The notes under the pieces were generated by a model, which did no database searches, was not told where the DNA came from, and worked only from the letters and a program-made list of their open reading frames with translations. From Citrifermentans bremense R1 (GTDB taxonomy: Bacteria > Desulfobacterota > Desulfuromonadia > Geobacterales > Geobacteraceae): 64,000 bases of DNA. Position 1 is the first letter of the stretch. Each line of letters opens with the position of its first letter. The translations under genes were made by a program, and so were the position numbers. Shown here one piece after another: positions 25,478 to 33,615 of the stretch. The DNA is taken from positions 62,001 to 126,000 of the forward strand of contig NZ_AUGE01000007.1 of NCBI RefSeq assembly GCF_000426865.1, in the 5' to 3' direction.

Positions 25478-25525
25478 GAGGGGGAGCTTTGACTGCGTCG
25501 CGGTCAAGGCTCCCCCTCCTGTTTT
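25478..25525 (+). terminator. Intrinsic terminator
   Basis: GAGGGGGAGC and GCTCCCCCTC arms, extended inside by TTGAC/GTCAA pairing, then CCTGTTTT. It lies about 45 bases after the DUF3108 gene. Confidence 0.85.
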
Positions 25526-25555
25526 AGGTACTAACGGCGGCGATTGCTTTGAATC

Positions 25556-25864
25556 TTAGTTGCGTCTGCCGTGTTTGTCGTAATGCGACATGGTCGTATT
25601 AAGCAAGCTGCAGAGCTTGCAGACGTCCCCTCCGGATCTGGGGAAAAGTTCAAAATAGGTGGGCGCTTTTGGTTTTTGCAGGAGGTGAGCGCAGGAGACC
25701 AGCATCAACAGAGCAACGGCAATAGCGTGATATCCAAGGAGGGCGCTGTCGTTGCTGTAGATTTCCAGGAAGGAATCGTACCAAGAAGGCATACTGAAAT
25801 TAGCGTTTATCGTGCCGAGTGTTTCCATGACGACCGAGCCGATCCTGCTTGCTAAGACATGCAT
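25556..25864 (-). CDS. Small membrane protein, unknown
   Basis: A 102-residue protein with one hydrophobic segment at about 43-62 (LGYHAIAVALLMLVSCAHLL) and a C-terminal CKLC pair. TTAGGAGAACAGCT precedes the ATG, so it is likely translated. I do not recognise the family. It is divergent from the nitric oxide reductase gene, across a 380-base AT-rich region, so it could share its regulation. Confidence 0.6.
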   Translation of the reverse strand: MHVLASRIGSVVMETLGTINANFSMPSWYDSFLEIYSNDSALLGYHAIAVALLMLVSCAHLLQKPKAPTYFELFPRSGGDVCKLCSLLNTTMSHYDKHGRRN

Positions 25865-26247
25865 AGCTGTTCTCCTAAGCGCTTTAAACCTATTGATTTT
25901 ACAATGAAACTGACCCCCTGACTGCTTCTACTGTTTCGTCCAATGCGGGCGCCGTCGCAATCTGTTTTACCGTCCTCGCTTCCTTCTGTTCTGCAATCTG
26001 TTTATTTCACTAGACGTATATCGGCGTACCCCGCGAAAAGTAAAGACTTTTTTTCTCTACCACGAATTTTTCTCATCTCCCCGGTCATTCTGCCCCCCCT
26101 ACCCCCTTTTTTCGCCTAGTGAACTCCCCACAGCGGCGCAATGAATAACCCCTTGCAATCGCTTGCATCACCGGGAAGGCAACCTAGAATATCCTCGTAG
26201 CGCATTAGAGAAGACACACAATACGGTTGACAGATCAGGAGGTCGGT
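25865..26247. other. Divergent intergenic region upstream of qNor
   Basis: About 380 bases, AT-richer than average. I looked for an FNR/DNR-type TTGAT-N4-ATCAA box and found none. No gene is seen; the nor promoter must be here but I could not place it. Confidence 0.4.
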
Positions 26248-28539
26248 ATGCATGAACGCGAGCAGAACATGGTGCTGGGAAAAGGATGGCTCATCGCCGC
26301 TGTCCTCACTTTCATCTTCGGGTTTGCCGTCCTGGGCTACCTCGCCTTGCGGAACAACACAGACGGACCGCCCATACCCCGTGAGGTCAGGACCGCCGAC
26401 GGGAAGGTACTTTTCACCGGAAACGACATCAAAGAAGGCCAGCACCTGTTCCAAAGGTACGGCCTGATGCAGTACGGCACCATCTTCGGGCACGGGGCCT
26501 ACCTCGGGCCCGATTTCACCGCACAGTACCTGCGCATCAGCGGGGAAAAAGCCAGGCTCTCCTACACCGAGCAGAGGCTCACCCCGGCAGAGGCGAGCGA
26601 GAGGGTGCGCTCCGAGGCAAAACAGAACTCTTACGATCCCGGGCAGAACGTGATCACCTACACGCCATCCCAGGCAGCGGCTTACGGCGAAATGATCTCC
26701 TACTACCGCGACTGGTTCGGCCCCTCCTCGACCCAGCAAGGGCTGCGGCGACCCTACCTGAAAGACCCGGAAGAGGTCCGCAAACTCACCTCCTATTTTT
26801 CCTGGGCAGCCTGGGTCTGCTCCGCGACGCGCCCTGGCACTAACCACTCCTATACCAACAACTGGCCCCCCGACAGCCTTGCCGGAAACCAGCCGACTCC
26901 TGGCGTCTTGATGTGGAGCGTGATCAGCCTGGTCGCCCTTCTCTGCGGGACCGGCCTCATCCTCTTCGTGTTCGGTCGCTTCGAGTGGCTGGGCTGGCAT
27001 GCCACGGACACGGAACTTGCCGCTACGCACCCCGTCCCCGAAGAAGTCGCGCTGACCCCGTCGCAGCGTACCGTCACCTGGTACTTCCTGGTGGTAGCCC
27101 TGCTCTTTTTGCTACTGGGGCTCCTTGGCGGAGTCAACGCCCACTATCACGTCGAGCGGGCCGGGTTTTACGGGCTCTCGCTTGCCGAATGGCTCCCCTA
27201 CAACCTCTCCAGGATGTGGCATGTCCAGCTGGCGCTCTTTTTCGTCGCTTCCAGCTTCCTCGCCATGGGGATCTTCCTTACTCCCATGATCGCCGGCAAA
27301 GAGCCGCGGCATCAGGACAAGCTCGCCCTGATCCTTTTGGGGGCGCTGGTCGTGGTCGTCTTCGGGTCGATGTCAGGTGAAGCCGTCAGCCTGCAGGGGC
27401 TTCTCGGCACCAACAGCCCCTGGTTCTGGATGGGTTCCCAGGGATGGGAATACCTCGACCTCGGTCGTCTTTGGCAGATCCTTTTGACCGCCGGGATGCT
27501 GATCTGGTTGCTGATCCTCGTCCGCGGCATGATGGACCGGTTGAAGGGCGAGCACCCGGGCAACATGCCGTGGCTATTCATCTACAGCGCCATTTCCATA
27601 CCTCTTTTCTATGCCGCCGGCATGTTCTACGGTAAGGGGACCCCCTTCAACCAGATCGAGTTCTGGAGGTTCTGGGTGGTCCACCTCTGGGTCGAGGATT
27701 TCCTGGAACTCTTCACCACCATCATGGTCGCCTACGTCTTCATGCTGCTCGGCGTGGTCAGGGTGCGGGTGGCAACGACCATCGTCTACCTCGATATCAT
27801 CCTCTACTCGCTAGGGGGTGTCATCGGGACCATGCACCATCTCTATTTCAGCGGAACTCCGGAGATACACATGGCGCTGGGCGCCTTCTTCTCCGCCATG
27901 GAAGTAATCCCCCTGCTGCTCCTCACCTACGAGGCCTGGAAGTTCATGCGGCTCGGAGCGCCCGCGGGAGGTTCCATGTTGAGCACAACGGCCGAGATGT
28001 TCCCGCACAAGTGGGCCGTGATGTTCCTGATAGCCGTCGGATTCTGGAACTTCCTCGGGGCGGGCGTCTTCGGCTTCCTTATCAACCTCCCCATCGTCAG
28101 CTACTACGAGATCGGCACCCAGTGGACCGCCAATCACGGACACGGCGCGATGATGGGGGTCTACGGGATGCTCTCTCTCGGGTTCTTCATGTTCGTGGCC
28201 CGCTACTTCCTCCCCCTGGACAAGGCGAGCAACACCGCCATGGGGATCGCCTTCTGGTGCACGAACCTCGGGCTTGCCCTGATGCTGTTTATAAACCTCT
28301 TTCCCGTCGGGATGCTGCAGATCAACCAGATCCTCGCCACCTCGTACTGGGAAGGGCGCGAGCCTGCTTTCTTCATGCTCCCCATGGTTCGGATCTTCGA
28401 ATGGCTGCGGTTGCCCGGCGACGCGCTCTTCATAATCGGCGTCTTGCCGGTGGTGTATCTCGCCGTCCGCATGTTCCTGAACCGCAATCGTGGAGTCGTG
28501 AGGCCCGCGGAAAAAACGCAGGGGAAAGTAGCCCCCTGA
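26248..28539 (+). CDS. norZ: Quinol-dependent nitric oxide reductase (qNor)
   Basis: A 763-residue single-subunit nitric oxide reductase reducing 2 NO to N2O with quinol electrons at the inner membrane. An N-terminal transmembrane helix is followed by a periplasmic NorC-like domain without a heme c motif (IFGHGAYLGPDFTAQYL). The 12-helix NorB-like core follows, with heme and FeB histidines in MWHVQLALFF, FWVVHLWVEDF, TMHHLYF and TANHGHGAMMG. The ATG at 26248 is preferred because AGGAGGTCGGT precedes it. No NO-sensing regulator is adjacent. In anaerobes such enzymes mainly detoxify NO. Confidence 0.94.
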   Translation: MHEREQNMVLGKGWLIAAVLTFIFGFAVLGYLALRNNTDGPPIPREVRTADGKVLFTGNDIKEGQHLFQRYGLMQYGTIFGHGAYLGPDFTAQYLRISGEKARLSYTEQRLTPAEASERVRSEAKQNSYDPGQNVITYTPSQAAAYGEMISYYRDWFGPSSTQQGLRRPYLKDPEEVRKLTSYFSWAAWVCSATRPGTNHSYTNNWPPDSLAGNQPTPGVLMWSVISLVALLCGTGLILFVFGRFEWLGWHATDTELAATHPVPEEVALTPSQRTVTWYFLVVALLFLLLGLLGGVNAHYHVERAGFYGLSLAEWLPYNLSRMWHVQLALFFVASSFLAMGIFLTPMIAGKEPRHQDKLALILLGALVVVVFGSMSGEAVSLQGLLGTNSPWFWMGSQGWEYLDLGRLWQILLTAGMLIWLLILVRGMMDRLKGEHPGNMPWLFIYSAISIPLFYAAGMFYGKGTPFNQIEFWRFWVVHLWVEDFLELFTTIMVAYVFMLLGVVRVRVATTIVYLDIILYSLGGVIGTMHHLYFSGTPEIHMALGAFFSAMEVIPLLLLTYEAWKFMRLGAPAGGSMLSTTAEMFPHKWAVMFLIAVGFWNFLGAGVFGFLINLPIVSYYEIGTQWTANHGHGAMMGVYGMLSLGFFMFVARYFLPLDKASNTAMGIAFWCTNLGLALMLFINLFPVGMLQINQILATSYWEGREPAFFMLPMVRIFEWLRLPGDALFIIGVLPVVYLAVRMFLNRNRGVVRPAEKTQGKVAP

Positions 28540-28603
28540 CCGGCGCGAGAGGGAGAACCGCCCCAGGCGGTGCACCATTCCGTGGATCCAGCAACAGAAC
28601 TTT

Positions 28604-28636
28604 AAAAGGCCGCCTCTAAGCAGAGGCGGCCTTTTT
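28604..28636. terminator. Bidirectional terminator
   Basis: AAAAGGCCGCCTCT / AGAGGCGGCCTTTTT hairpin between the convergent norZ and spmB genes. Confidence 0.9.
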
Positions 28637-28656
28637 CATTGGAGCAGATCTGCAGA

Positions 28657-29187
28657 TCAGAGCAGCCACTTAACCACGGCAACAGCCACGACGATGCCGA
28701 TGAAGTCGGCGGTCAGGCAGACGGGAACCAGGTATCTGGTCTTCTTGATTCCCACGGAGCCCAAGTAGACCGCCAGCACGTAAAAGGTCGTTTCTGCGCT
28801 TCCCATGATGACCGCCGTCATCTTGGTGGCCACGGAATCGGGACCGGTGGTCTTCACGATGTCGGTAAAAAGCGCCGTAGAGGCGCTCCCCGACAGCGGC
28901 TTGATGATGGCCATGGAAACGACTTCGATGGGGACCTCGGCGAAAGAGAAGAGCTGGTAGAAGCCATTTCTCACAGCGTCGAAGGCGCCCGAGGCCTGAA
29001 AGCCCTTGATGACGATGAAGATGGTCAGAAGGTACGGGAAGATGTTCAGGATGATCCCCGGTCCTTCCTTCGCCCCCGCTACGAACGAATCGTAGACGCG
29101 AACCTTTTTGAAGGTGCCGTACCAGATGGTGAACAGTATGAACAGCGGGATGATGAGCAGCGAGAGGTAATTGATGCCTTCGATCAT
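28657..29187 (-). CDS. spmB: Spore maturation protein B-like membrane protein
   Basis: A 176-residue polytopic membrane protein of the SpmB/nucleoside-recognition (Gate) family, with LIKPLSGSAS-type and GSAETTFYVLAVYLGSVGI motifs. In Bacillus, SpmA and SpmB are needed for spore core dehydration, but the genes are widespread in non-sporulating bacteria, where they may be transporters. Its ATG overlaps the spmA stop (ATGA), and it is the last gene of an ldcA-spmA-spmB operon ending at a strong terminator. Confidence 0.9.
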   Translation of the reverse strand: MIEGINYLSLLIIPLFILFTIWYGTFKKVRVYDSFVAGAKEGPGIILNIFPYLLTIFIVIKGFQASGAFDAVRNGFYQLFSFAEVPIEVVSMAIIKPLSGSASTALFTDIVKTTGPDSVATKMTAVIMGSAETTFYVLAVYLGSVGIKKTRYLVPVCLTADFIGIVVAVAVVKWLL

Positions 29188-29759
29188 TTGAGCACCTTCC
29201 TGAACGAGAACAGTATCACTAGCGCCGTCAGCGCGGATATCACCGTGGCGATCAGCACCGGGAGCACTACCCCTGCAGGGTTCACGGCATTGTAGCTGGC
29301 CAGTATCCCGATGACCGAGAAGGGGATCAACTGGATGCTGGCGGTGTTGAGGACGATGAAGGTCATCATCTCGAAGGTGATGGTCCCCTTCTCCTCGTTC
29401 AGGGTGTCGAGCTCCTGCATCGCCTTGATCCCCAGCGGCGTCGCCGCGTTGCCGAGGCCGAAGAGGTTCGCCAGCACGTTCAAGGTGATGGCGCTGATCG
29501 AGGGATGGTCGCCGGGAATATTACGGAAAAGGCGGGAGATAACCGGCCTGAACAGGTGCGCGATGCGGTAGATGAGTCCTGAATCCTCCAGGATCCTAGT
29601 GATCCCCATCCAGACCGACACGATGCCCAGCAGAAAGAGCGACACCTCGACCGCTGACTTTGCGCCTTCGAAGATCGACTTTGTGAACGCGTCCAGGTTG
29701 CCGGTGAAGATGGCGAAGACGATGCTTACGGAGAAGAGGATCAACCACACCGCATTCAT
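29184..29759 (-). CDS. spmA: Spore maturation protein A-like membrane protein
   Basis: A 191-residue membrane protein with the SpmA/Gate-domain signatures LNVLANLFGLGNAATPLGI and LNTASIQLIPFSVIG. Four or five transmembrane helices are visible. The start at 29759 (MNAVWLI) overlaps the last codon and stop of the peptidase gene by four bases, and its end overlaps spmB in the same way. SpmA and SpmB probably form a hetero-oligomer. The tight coupling to a cell-wall carboxypeptidase hints at peptidoglycan recycling rather than sporulation. Confidence 0.9.
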   Translation of the reverse strand: MNAVWLILFSVSIVFAIFTGNLDAFTKSIFEGAKSAVEVSLFLLGIVSVWMGITRILEDSGLIYRIAHLFRPVISRLFRNIPGDHPSISAITLNVLANLFGLGNAATPLGIKAMQELDTLNEEKGTITFEMMTFIVLNTASIQLIPFSVIGILASYNAVNPAGVVLPVLIATVISALTALVILFSFRKVLK

Positions 29760-30622
29760 GACCGCCCCCCCGGAAGCGCCAGCTTCCTTATCACCAGTTG
29801 CTTCTTCTGGGTGTTGAGCTCCACCTCGGCTCCCACAGGGAGGGTGATCTTGTCGGGGACATGGCCGATATTGGGGCAATGAACCACCGGAAAGTTCAGT
29901 TCCATCTGCGAGGCGAGGATCTGGTAGACCTCCCTGCTCTTGAGGCCGCCGAAATCCCCGAGGATGATGCCCCTGACCCCCTTGAGCTTTCCGGCAAGAA
30001 TCCACTGGGTCAGCGCGCGGTCCACCTTGTGCAGCTTTTCGTCGATCTCCTCCAGAAAGAGAATCGAGTTCTCCGTCTCCATTTCCCACTCCGTATTTAT
30101 CAGCGCGGTAAGCGTGACCAGGTTGCCCCCCTTGAGAATGCCGGCGGCAGTGCCGTGACGGTACACCTTCACCGGTGCCCCCTGGAACAGGTTCTTCTCC
30201 GGGTAGCCCCTCACCGCGTTCATGAAGGAGCCGACGGTGAATGCGGTCGGATCCTTCAGGCTGGCCACCATAGGCGCGTGTAGCGTCACCATTCCGGTCC
30301 GTTCGTGAATGGGATTCAAGAGCGCGGTCAGGTCGCTGAAGCCTGCAATAATTTTCGGGTGATTCTTCAGGTGATCGAAGTCGATAAAGGGGAGCGATTT
30401 CATGGCGCTGTAGCCGCCGCGCAGGGCGAGGATCATGTCGGCGCCGGAATCGGCGCACGCGCGATGGATCTGCTCAGCCTTCTCTTGAGGCGAGGGGAGC
30501 ACGGTCTGGAAGTGTGGGTTCAGGACGTTGAAACCAAGCTTTGACAACTGCTTGATCCCCGCGGTGAACTCCCGCTTCTTCTTGATCAGGTAGCTAGGTG
30601 AAATAATATAGACATTATCCAC
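29756..30622 (-). CDS. ldcA: LD-carboxypeptidase (peptidase family S66)
   Basis: A 288-residue serine peptidase that removes the terminal D-Ala from muramoyl tetrapeptides in cell-wall recycling. The nucleophile is Ser96 in AGFSDLTALL; the catalytic Glu/His are expected in FLEEIDE and NIGHVPDK. There is no signal peptide, consistent with the cytoplasmic family. It starts at GTG with GGAGAGGTTTTGA upstream. It heads the operon with spmA and spmB, both overlapping by four bases. Confidence 0.9.
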   Translation of the reverse strand: MDNVYIISPSYLIKKKREFTAGIKQLSKLGFNVLNPHFQTVLPSPQEKAEQIHRACADSGADMILALRGGYSAMKSLPFIDFDHLKNHPKIIAGFSDLTALLNPIHERTGMVTLHAPMVASLKDPTAFTVGSFMNAVRGYPEKNLFQGAPVKVYRHGTAAGILKGGNLVTLTALINTEWEMETENSILFLEEIDEKLHKVDRALTQWILAGKLKGVRGIILGDFGGLKSREVYQILASQMELNFPVVHCPNIGHVPDKITLPVGAEVELNTQKKQLVIRKLALPGGRS

Positions 30623-31051
30623 TCAAAACCTCTCCAGTTGAAAGTACCCTTGCCAAGCAAGCCTTTTGAGGCGGCTTCACCGCATCCGACTGCCGGCAAC
30701 TCCCGGTATTCTTACATTCTCGCCTCGTTGACCGCAAGGGCAAAAAGCCCCTACCTTGCACCAGCCTCGCCTTCTCCAACGCAAAAGGCTCATAGATGCC
30801 ATACCTCCTGGCCATCCTCCTGTATCTGATTCTGCGGATATTCTCAGAGCGGAGTCCATTGCTTTCACCGCGTACTCTTAAAGTTGCAGCAAAATATGCC
30901 TTAAACTATTTACATTGGAAAATTTTATTATATCGTATGTGTGGTGGCTGAGCCGCCTGGCGCGGGCTGACACGAGGGGTGCCAAAAGCGTGTTAAATCT
31001 GTCACGGGCGGACCTTCGCCCTAACCTTAAACGAAGAAAGGAGAACAGGAC
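30623..31051. other. Divergent intergenic region, ldcA / citrate synthase
   Basis: About 430 bases. A 53-codon frame at 30796-30957 starts with a hydrophobic helix but has only a weak AAAGG site; I do not call it. An AT-rich stretch at 30900-30945 is the likeliest place for the citrate synthase promoter, but no clean hexamer pair could be fixed. Confidence 0.4.
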
Positions 31052-32416
31052 ATGACACAGCTGAAAGACAGGCTAAAGGAGAAGATCGAGGCACACCGTC
31101 CCCGCATCGCCCGGCTGACTAAAGAGTTCGGCTCAGTCATAATCGACAAGGTAGATATAGCGCAGTGCATCGGCGGCGCCCGCGATATCAGGTCCCTTGT
31201 TACTGACATCTCCTATCTCGATCCGCAGGAAGGGATCCGTTTCAGAGGCAAGACCATCCCCGAGACTTTCGAGGCCCTCCCCAAGGCCGCCGGTTCCGAG
31301 TATCCCACAGTGGAATCTTTCTGGTATTTCCTGCTCACCGGCGAGGTTCCGACTCCCGAGCAGGTTGCGGACGTTGAGGCCGAGTTCAAGACACGGCAGC
31401 AGCTTCCGGAATACGTGTTCCAGGCCTTGCGCGCGCTCCCGCTGGACAGCCACCCGATGGTGATGCTCTCCTCCGGCATCCTTGCCATGCAGAGGGATTC
31501 CAAATTCGCAGCCTTCTACAGCAGCGGCAAGTTCAACAAAATGACCGCCTGGGAACACGTTTACGAGGATGCGAGCGATATCGTGGCGCGCATCCCGGTA
31601 CTGGCAGCTTTCATCTACAATCTCAAGTACCGGGACGACAAGCAGATCTCCATCGACCCGAAGCTGGACCTGGGTGCCAACTTCGCCCAGATGATCGGGC
31701 AGAGCGAGCAGTACAAGGACGTGGCGCGCATGTACTTCATCCTCCACTCCGACCACGAGTCGGGCAACGTCTCGGCCCATGCCACCCACCTCGTCCACTC
31801 TGCCCTGTCCGATCCCTATTACGCATATGCCGCAGGTCTCGCCGGTTTGGCCGGCCCTCTTCACGGCCTGGCGAACCAGGAGGTACTGGGGTGGATCCTG
31901 GAATTCCAGAAGAAGCTGAACGGCGCCGAGCCTACCACGGAAAACGTCACCGCAGCTCTTTGGGATACCCTCAATGCCGGGCAGGTGGTCCCCGGTTACG
32001 GGCATGCCGTGCTCAGGAAAACCGACCCGCGCTACATGGCTCAGCGCGAGTTCTGTCTGAAGACCACGGGGCTCAAGGACGACAAGCTCTTCAAGCTGGT
32101 TTCGATGATTTTCGAGACCGCACCGGGCGTTCTTACCGAACATGGCAAGACGAAGAACCCGTGGCCCAACGTCGATGCGCAATCGGGCGTAATCCAGTGG
32201 TATTACGGGCTGAAGGAATGGGATTTTTACACGGTGCTCTTTGGAGTGGGGCGCGCACTGGGGTGCATGGCGAACATCACCTGGGATCGTGGCCTTGGCT
32301 ACCCCATCGAGCGGCCCAAATCCGTCACCACCGACATGCTGGAGACCTGGGCTGCCGCCGGAGGCCGGGATATCGCCGCCCCCGCTTCCCCGCAACCGCC
32401 AAAGCCAATGGCTTAA
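31052..32416 (+). CDS. gltA: Citrate synthase, eukaryote-like type
   Basis: A 454-residue citrate synthase condensing acetyl-CoA and oxaloacetate, the entry to the TCA cycle. Catalytic regions are clear: SDHESGNVSAHATHLV, GPLHGLANQEVLGW and PGYGHAVLRKTDPRY. The long N-terminal helical part and overall sequence fit the mitochondrial-type enzyme described for Geobacter rather than the short allosteric bacterial type. AGAAAGGAGAACAGGAC precedes the ATG. A strong terminator follows, so it is monocistronic. It is a key flux point for acetate oxidation with the CoA-transferase at 22301. Confidence 0.95.
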   Translation: MTQLKDRLKEKIEAHRPRIARLTKEFGSVIIDKVDIAQCIGGARDIRSLVTDISYLDPQEGIRFRGKTIPETFEALPKAAGSEYPTVESFWYFLLTGEVPTPEQVADVEAEFKTRQQLPEYVFQALRALPLDSHPMVMLSSGILAMQRDSKFAAFYSSGKFNKMTAWEHVYEDASDIVARIPVLAAFIYNLKYRDDKQISIDPKLDLGANFAQMIGQSEQYKDVARMYFILHSDHESGNVSAHATHLVHSALSDPYYAYAAGLAGLAGPLHGLANQEVLGWILEFQKKLNGAEPTTENVTAALWDTLNAGQVVPGYGHAVLRKTDPRYMAQREFCLKTTGLKDDKLFKLVSMIFETAPGVLTEHGKTKNPWPNVDAQSGVIQWYYGLKEWDFYTVLFGVGRALGCMANITWDRGLGYPIERPKSVTTDMLETWAAAGGRDIAAPASPQPPKPMA

Positions 32417-32430
32417 GCGCAGTATGCATA

Positions 32431-32494
32431 AACAAGGAGGGGCGACCTGTGCCAGAAGTTTTCTGTCCTGTCCAGGTCGCCCCCCTTGTTGTTT
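32431..32494 (+). terminator. Intrinsic terminator of gltA
   Basis: AACAAGGAGGGGCGACCTG and CAGGTCGCCCCCCTTGTT pair over about 18 bases, followed by GTTTA. The loop is about 27 bases. Confidence 0.85.
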
Positions 32495-32540
32495 AGCTGC
32501 CTATTCCGCTGATCCGTTTGCCGGATAAAATCCACCCATT

Positions 32541-32774
32541 TCAGTTGCCAGGGTTTCTGACACATCTGGGTTCAAGTCCGATGTAGCACCTATACCCTGG
32601 ACAGCACTCGTCGTTCAAGGTGCTGCAAAGCTCGCCCTCTTTTAGACACTTCCTCTCGGCGGTGTCTAGAAACGCCGGGGACTTTTCCTGTACGCCTGCG
32701 CATCCTGCGTGGAGCAGCAGCAACATTCCGAACAATAGTTTTGATAACGCTCGTACCCTACCGGCTTTCATCAT
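32541..32774 (-). CDS. Small lipoprotein with knottin-like cysteine pattern
   Basis: A 77-residue protein. GAGGAGGCTCAG precedes a double ATG at 32774. Residues ~10-25 are a lipoprotein signal (LLFGMLLLLHAGC) with Cys as the lipid site. The mature ~50 residues hold six further cysteines in the order C-x6-C-x6-CC-x4-C-x7-C. That C-C-CC-C-C pattern is the framework of inhibitor cystine knot mini-proteins, so a disulfide-stabilised periplasmic or surface domain is likely. No function can be named. It is divergent from the hemolysin III gene. Confidence 0.7.
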   Translation of the reverse strand: MMKAGRVRALSKLLFGMLLLLHAGCAGVQEKSPAFLDTAERKCLKEGELCSTLNDECCPGYRCYIGLEPRCVRNPGN

Positions 32775-32910
32775 CTGAGCCTCCTCGGTCAGCGCGGACA
32801 ACGGCAACTCTAGTCCAACTGACGTGACAATTGATTCTCGCACAACTTGGCCGCAATGCAGCAACTCTCTACGCCGGCAGCGCGCTGCAGATGGTGAGGA
32901 AGTAATTTCG

Positions 32911-33555
32911 ATGGAGATAATCAAGCGTCAGCAGTCAGCAGAGGAAGAAATCGCCAACAGCATCAGCCATGCTGTCGGATTGATCGCGGCCATTGCCGCG
33001 ACCCCGCCGCTTCTGTCGAAGGCTTTCAGCTATGGAGAGACCGGGTACGCCGTCGGTACCGCCATATATGCCGCAACCATGGTCCTGCTCTACCTTGCCT
33101 CCTCCGTCTACCACGCCATGCCTCCGGGGAAACTGAAGGAGTTGTTCAAGACCATAGAACACTCGGCGATCTATCTGCTGATAGCCGGGACCTACACACC
33201 CTTTTCGCTTGGTGCGCTGCGTGGCCCTTGGGGATGGACTCTTCTGTTTCTGGTTTGGACTTTCGCAACCGTCGGGGTCGTCTGGAAGTTCTGTCAAAAG
33301 ATGCCACGCCCGATAGCGTCGACGATCTTGTATCTGGCTATGGGCTGGCTCATCATCGTCGCTGCGAAACCCCTGTTCACCCTTGTGCCGCTGGCCGGCC
33401 TTCTGTGGATAGCGGCTGGCGGCGCGGCATACACGTTAGGCGTTGTTTTCTTCGCCTACGATTCCCGCCTGCGCTTCGGCCATTTCATCTGGCACCTGTT
33501 CGTCATGGCGGGCACCGCCTGTCACTTCTGTGCAATAACCTGGTACGCCTTGTGA
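32911..33555 (+). CDS. Hemolysin III (PAQR/HlyIII) family membrane protein
   Basis: A 214-residue, seven-helix membrane protein of the HlyIII/PAQR superfamily. The signature ANSISHAVGLIAAI, SSVYHAMPP, IEHSAIYLLIAGTYTP and the terminal FGHFIWHLFVMAGTACHF carry the conserved histidines that bind zinc in adiponectin-receptor relatives. Bacterial members are of uncertain function; hydrolase activity has been proposed. GAGGAAGTAATTTCG precedes ATG 32911; the longer in-frame start runs into the divergent lipoprotein promoter. Confidence 0.9.
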   Translation: MEIIKRQQSAEEEIANSISHAVGLIAAIAATPPLLSKAFSYGETGYAVGTAIYAATMVLLYLASSVYHAMPPGKLKELFKTIEHSAIYLLIAGTYTPFSLGALRGPWGWTLLFLVWTFATVGVVWKFCQKMPRPIASTILYLAMGWLIIVAAKPLFTLVPLAGLLWIAAGGAAYTLGVVFFAYDSRLRFGHFIWHLFVMAGTACHFCAITWYAL

Positions 33556-33615
33556 CCCGCGGCTTCAGGATGCCGCTTTGCCCTACTACGATCGGTTGAA
33601 GATTCCCACCTCCGT

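Noticed and set aside
25865-26247. FNR/DNR or NsrR box upstream of nitric oxide reductase
   Set aside because: No TTGAT-N4-ATCAA or comparable palindrome was found.
30796-30957. 53-codon frame with a hydrophobic start before citrate synthase
   Set aside because: Weak ribosome binding site and location in the divergent promoter region; the rest of the peptide has no protein-like pattern.
32560-32590. tRNA-like GGGTTCAAGTCC string
   Set aside because: It is within the coding sequence of the cysteine-rich lipoprotein and no acceptor or anticodon arms can be folded around it.
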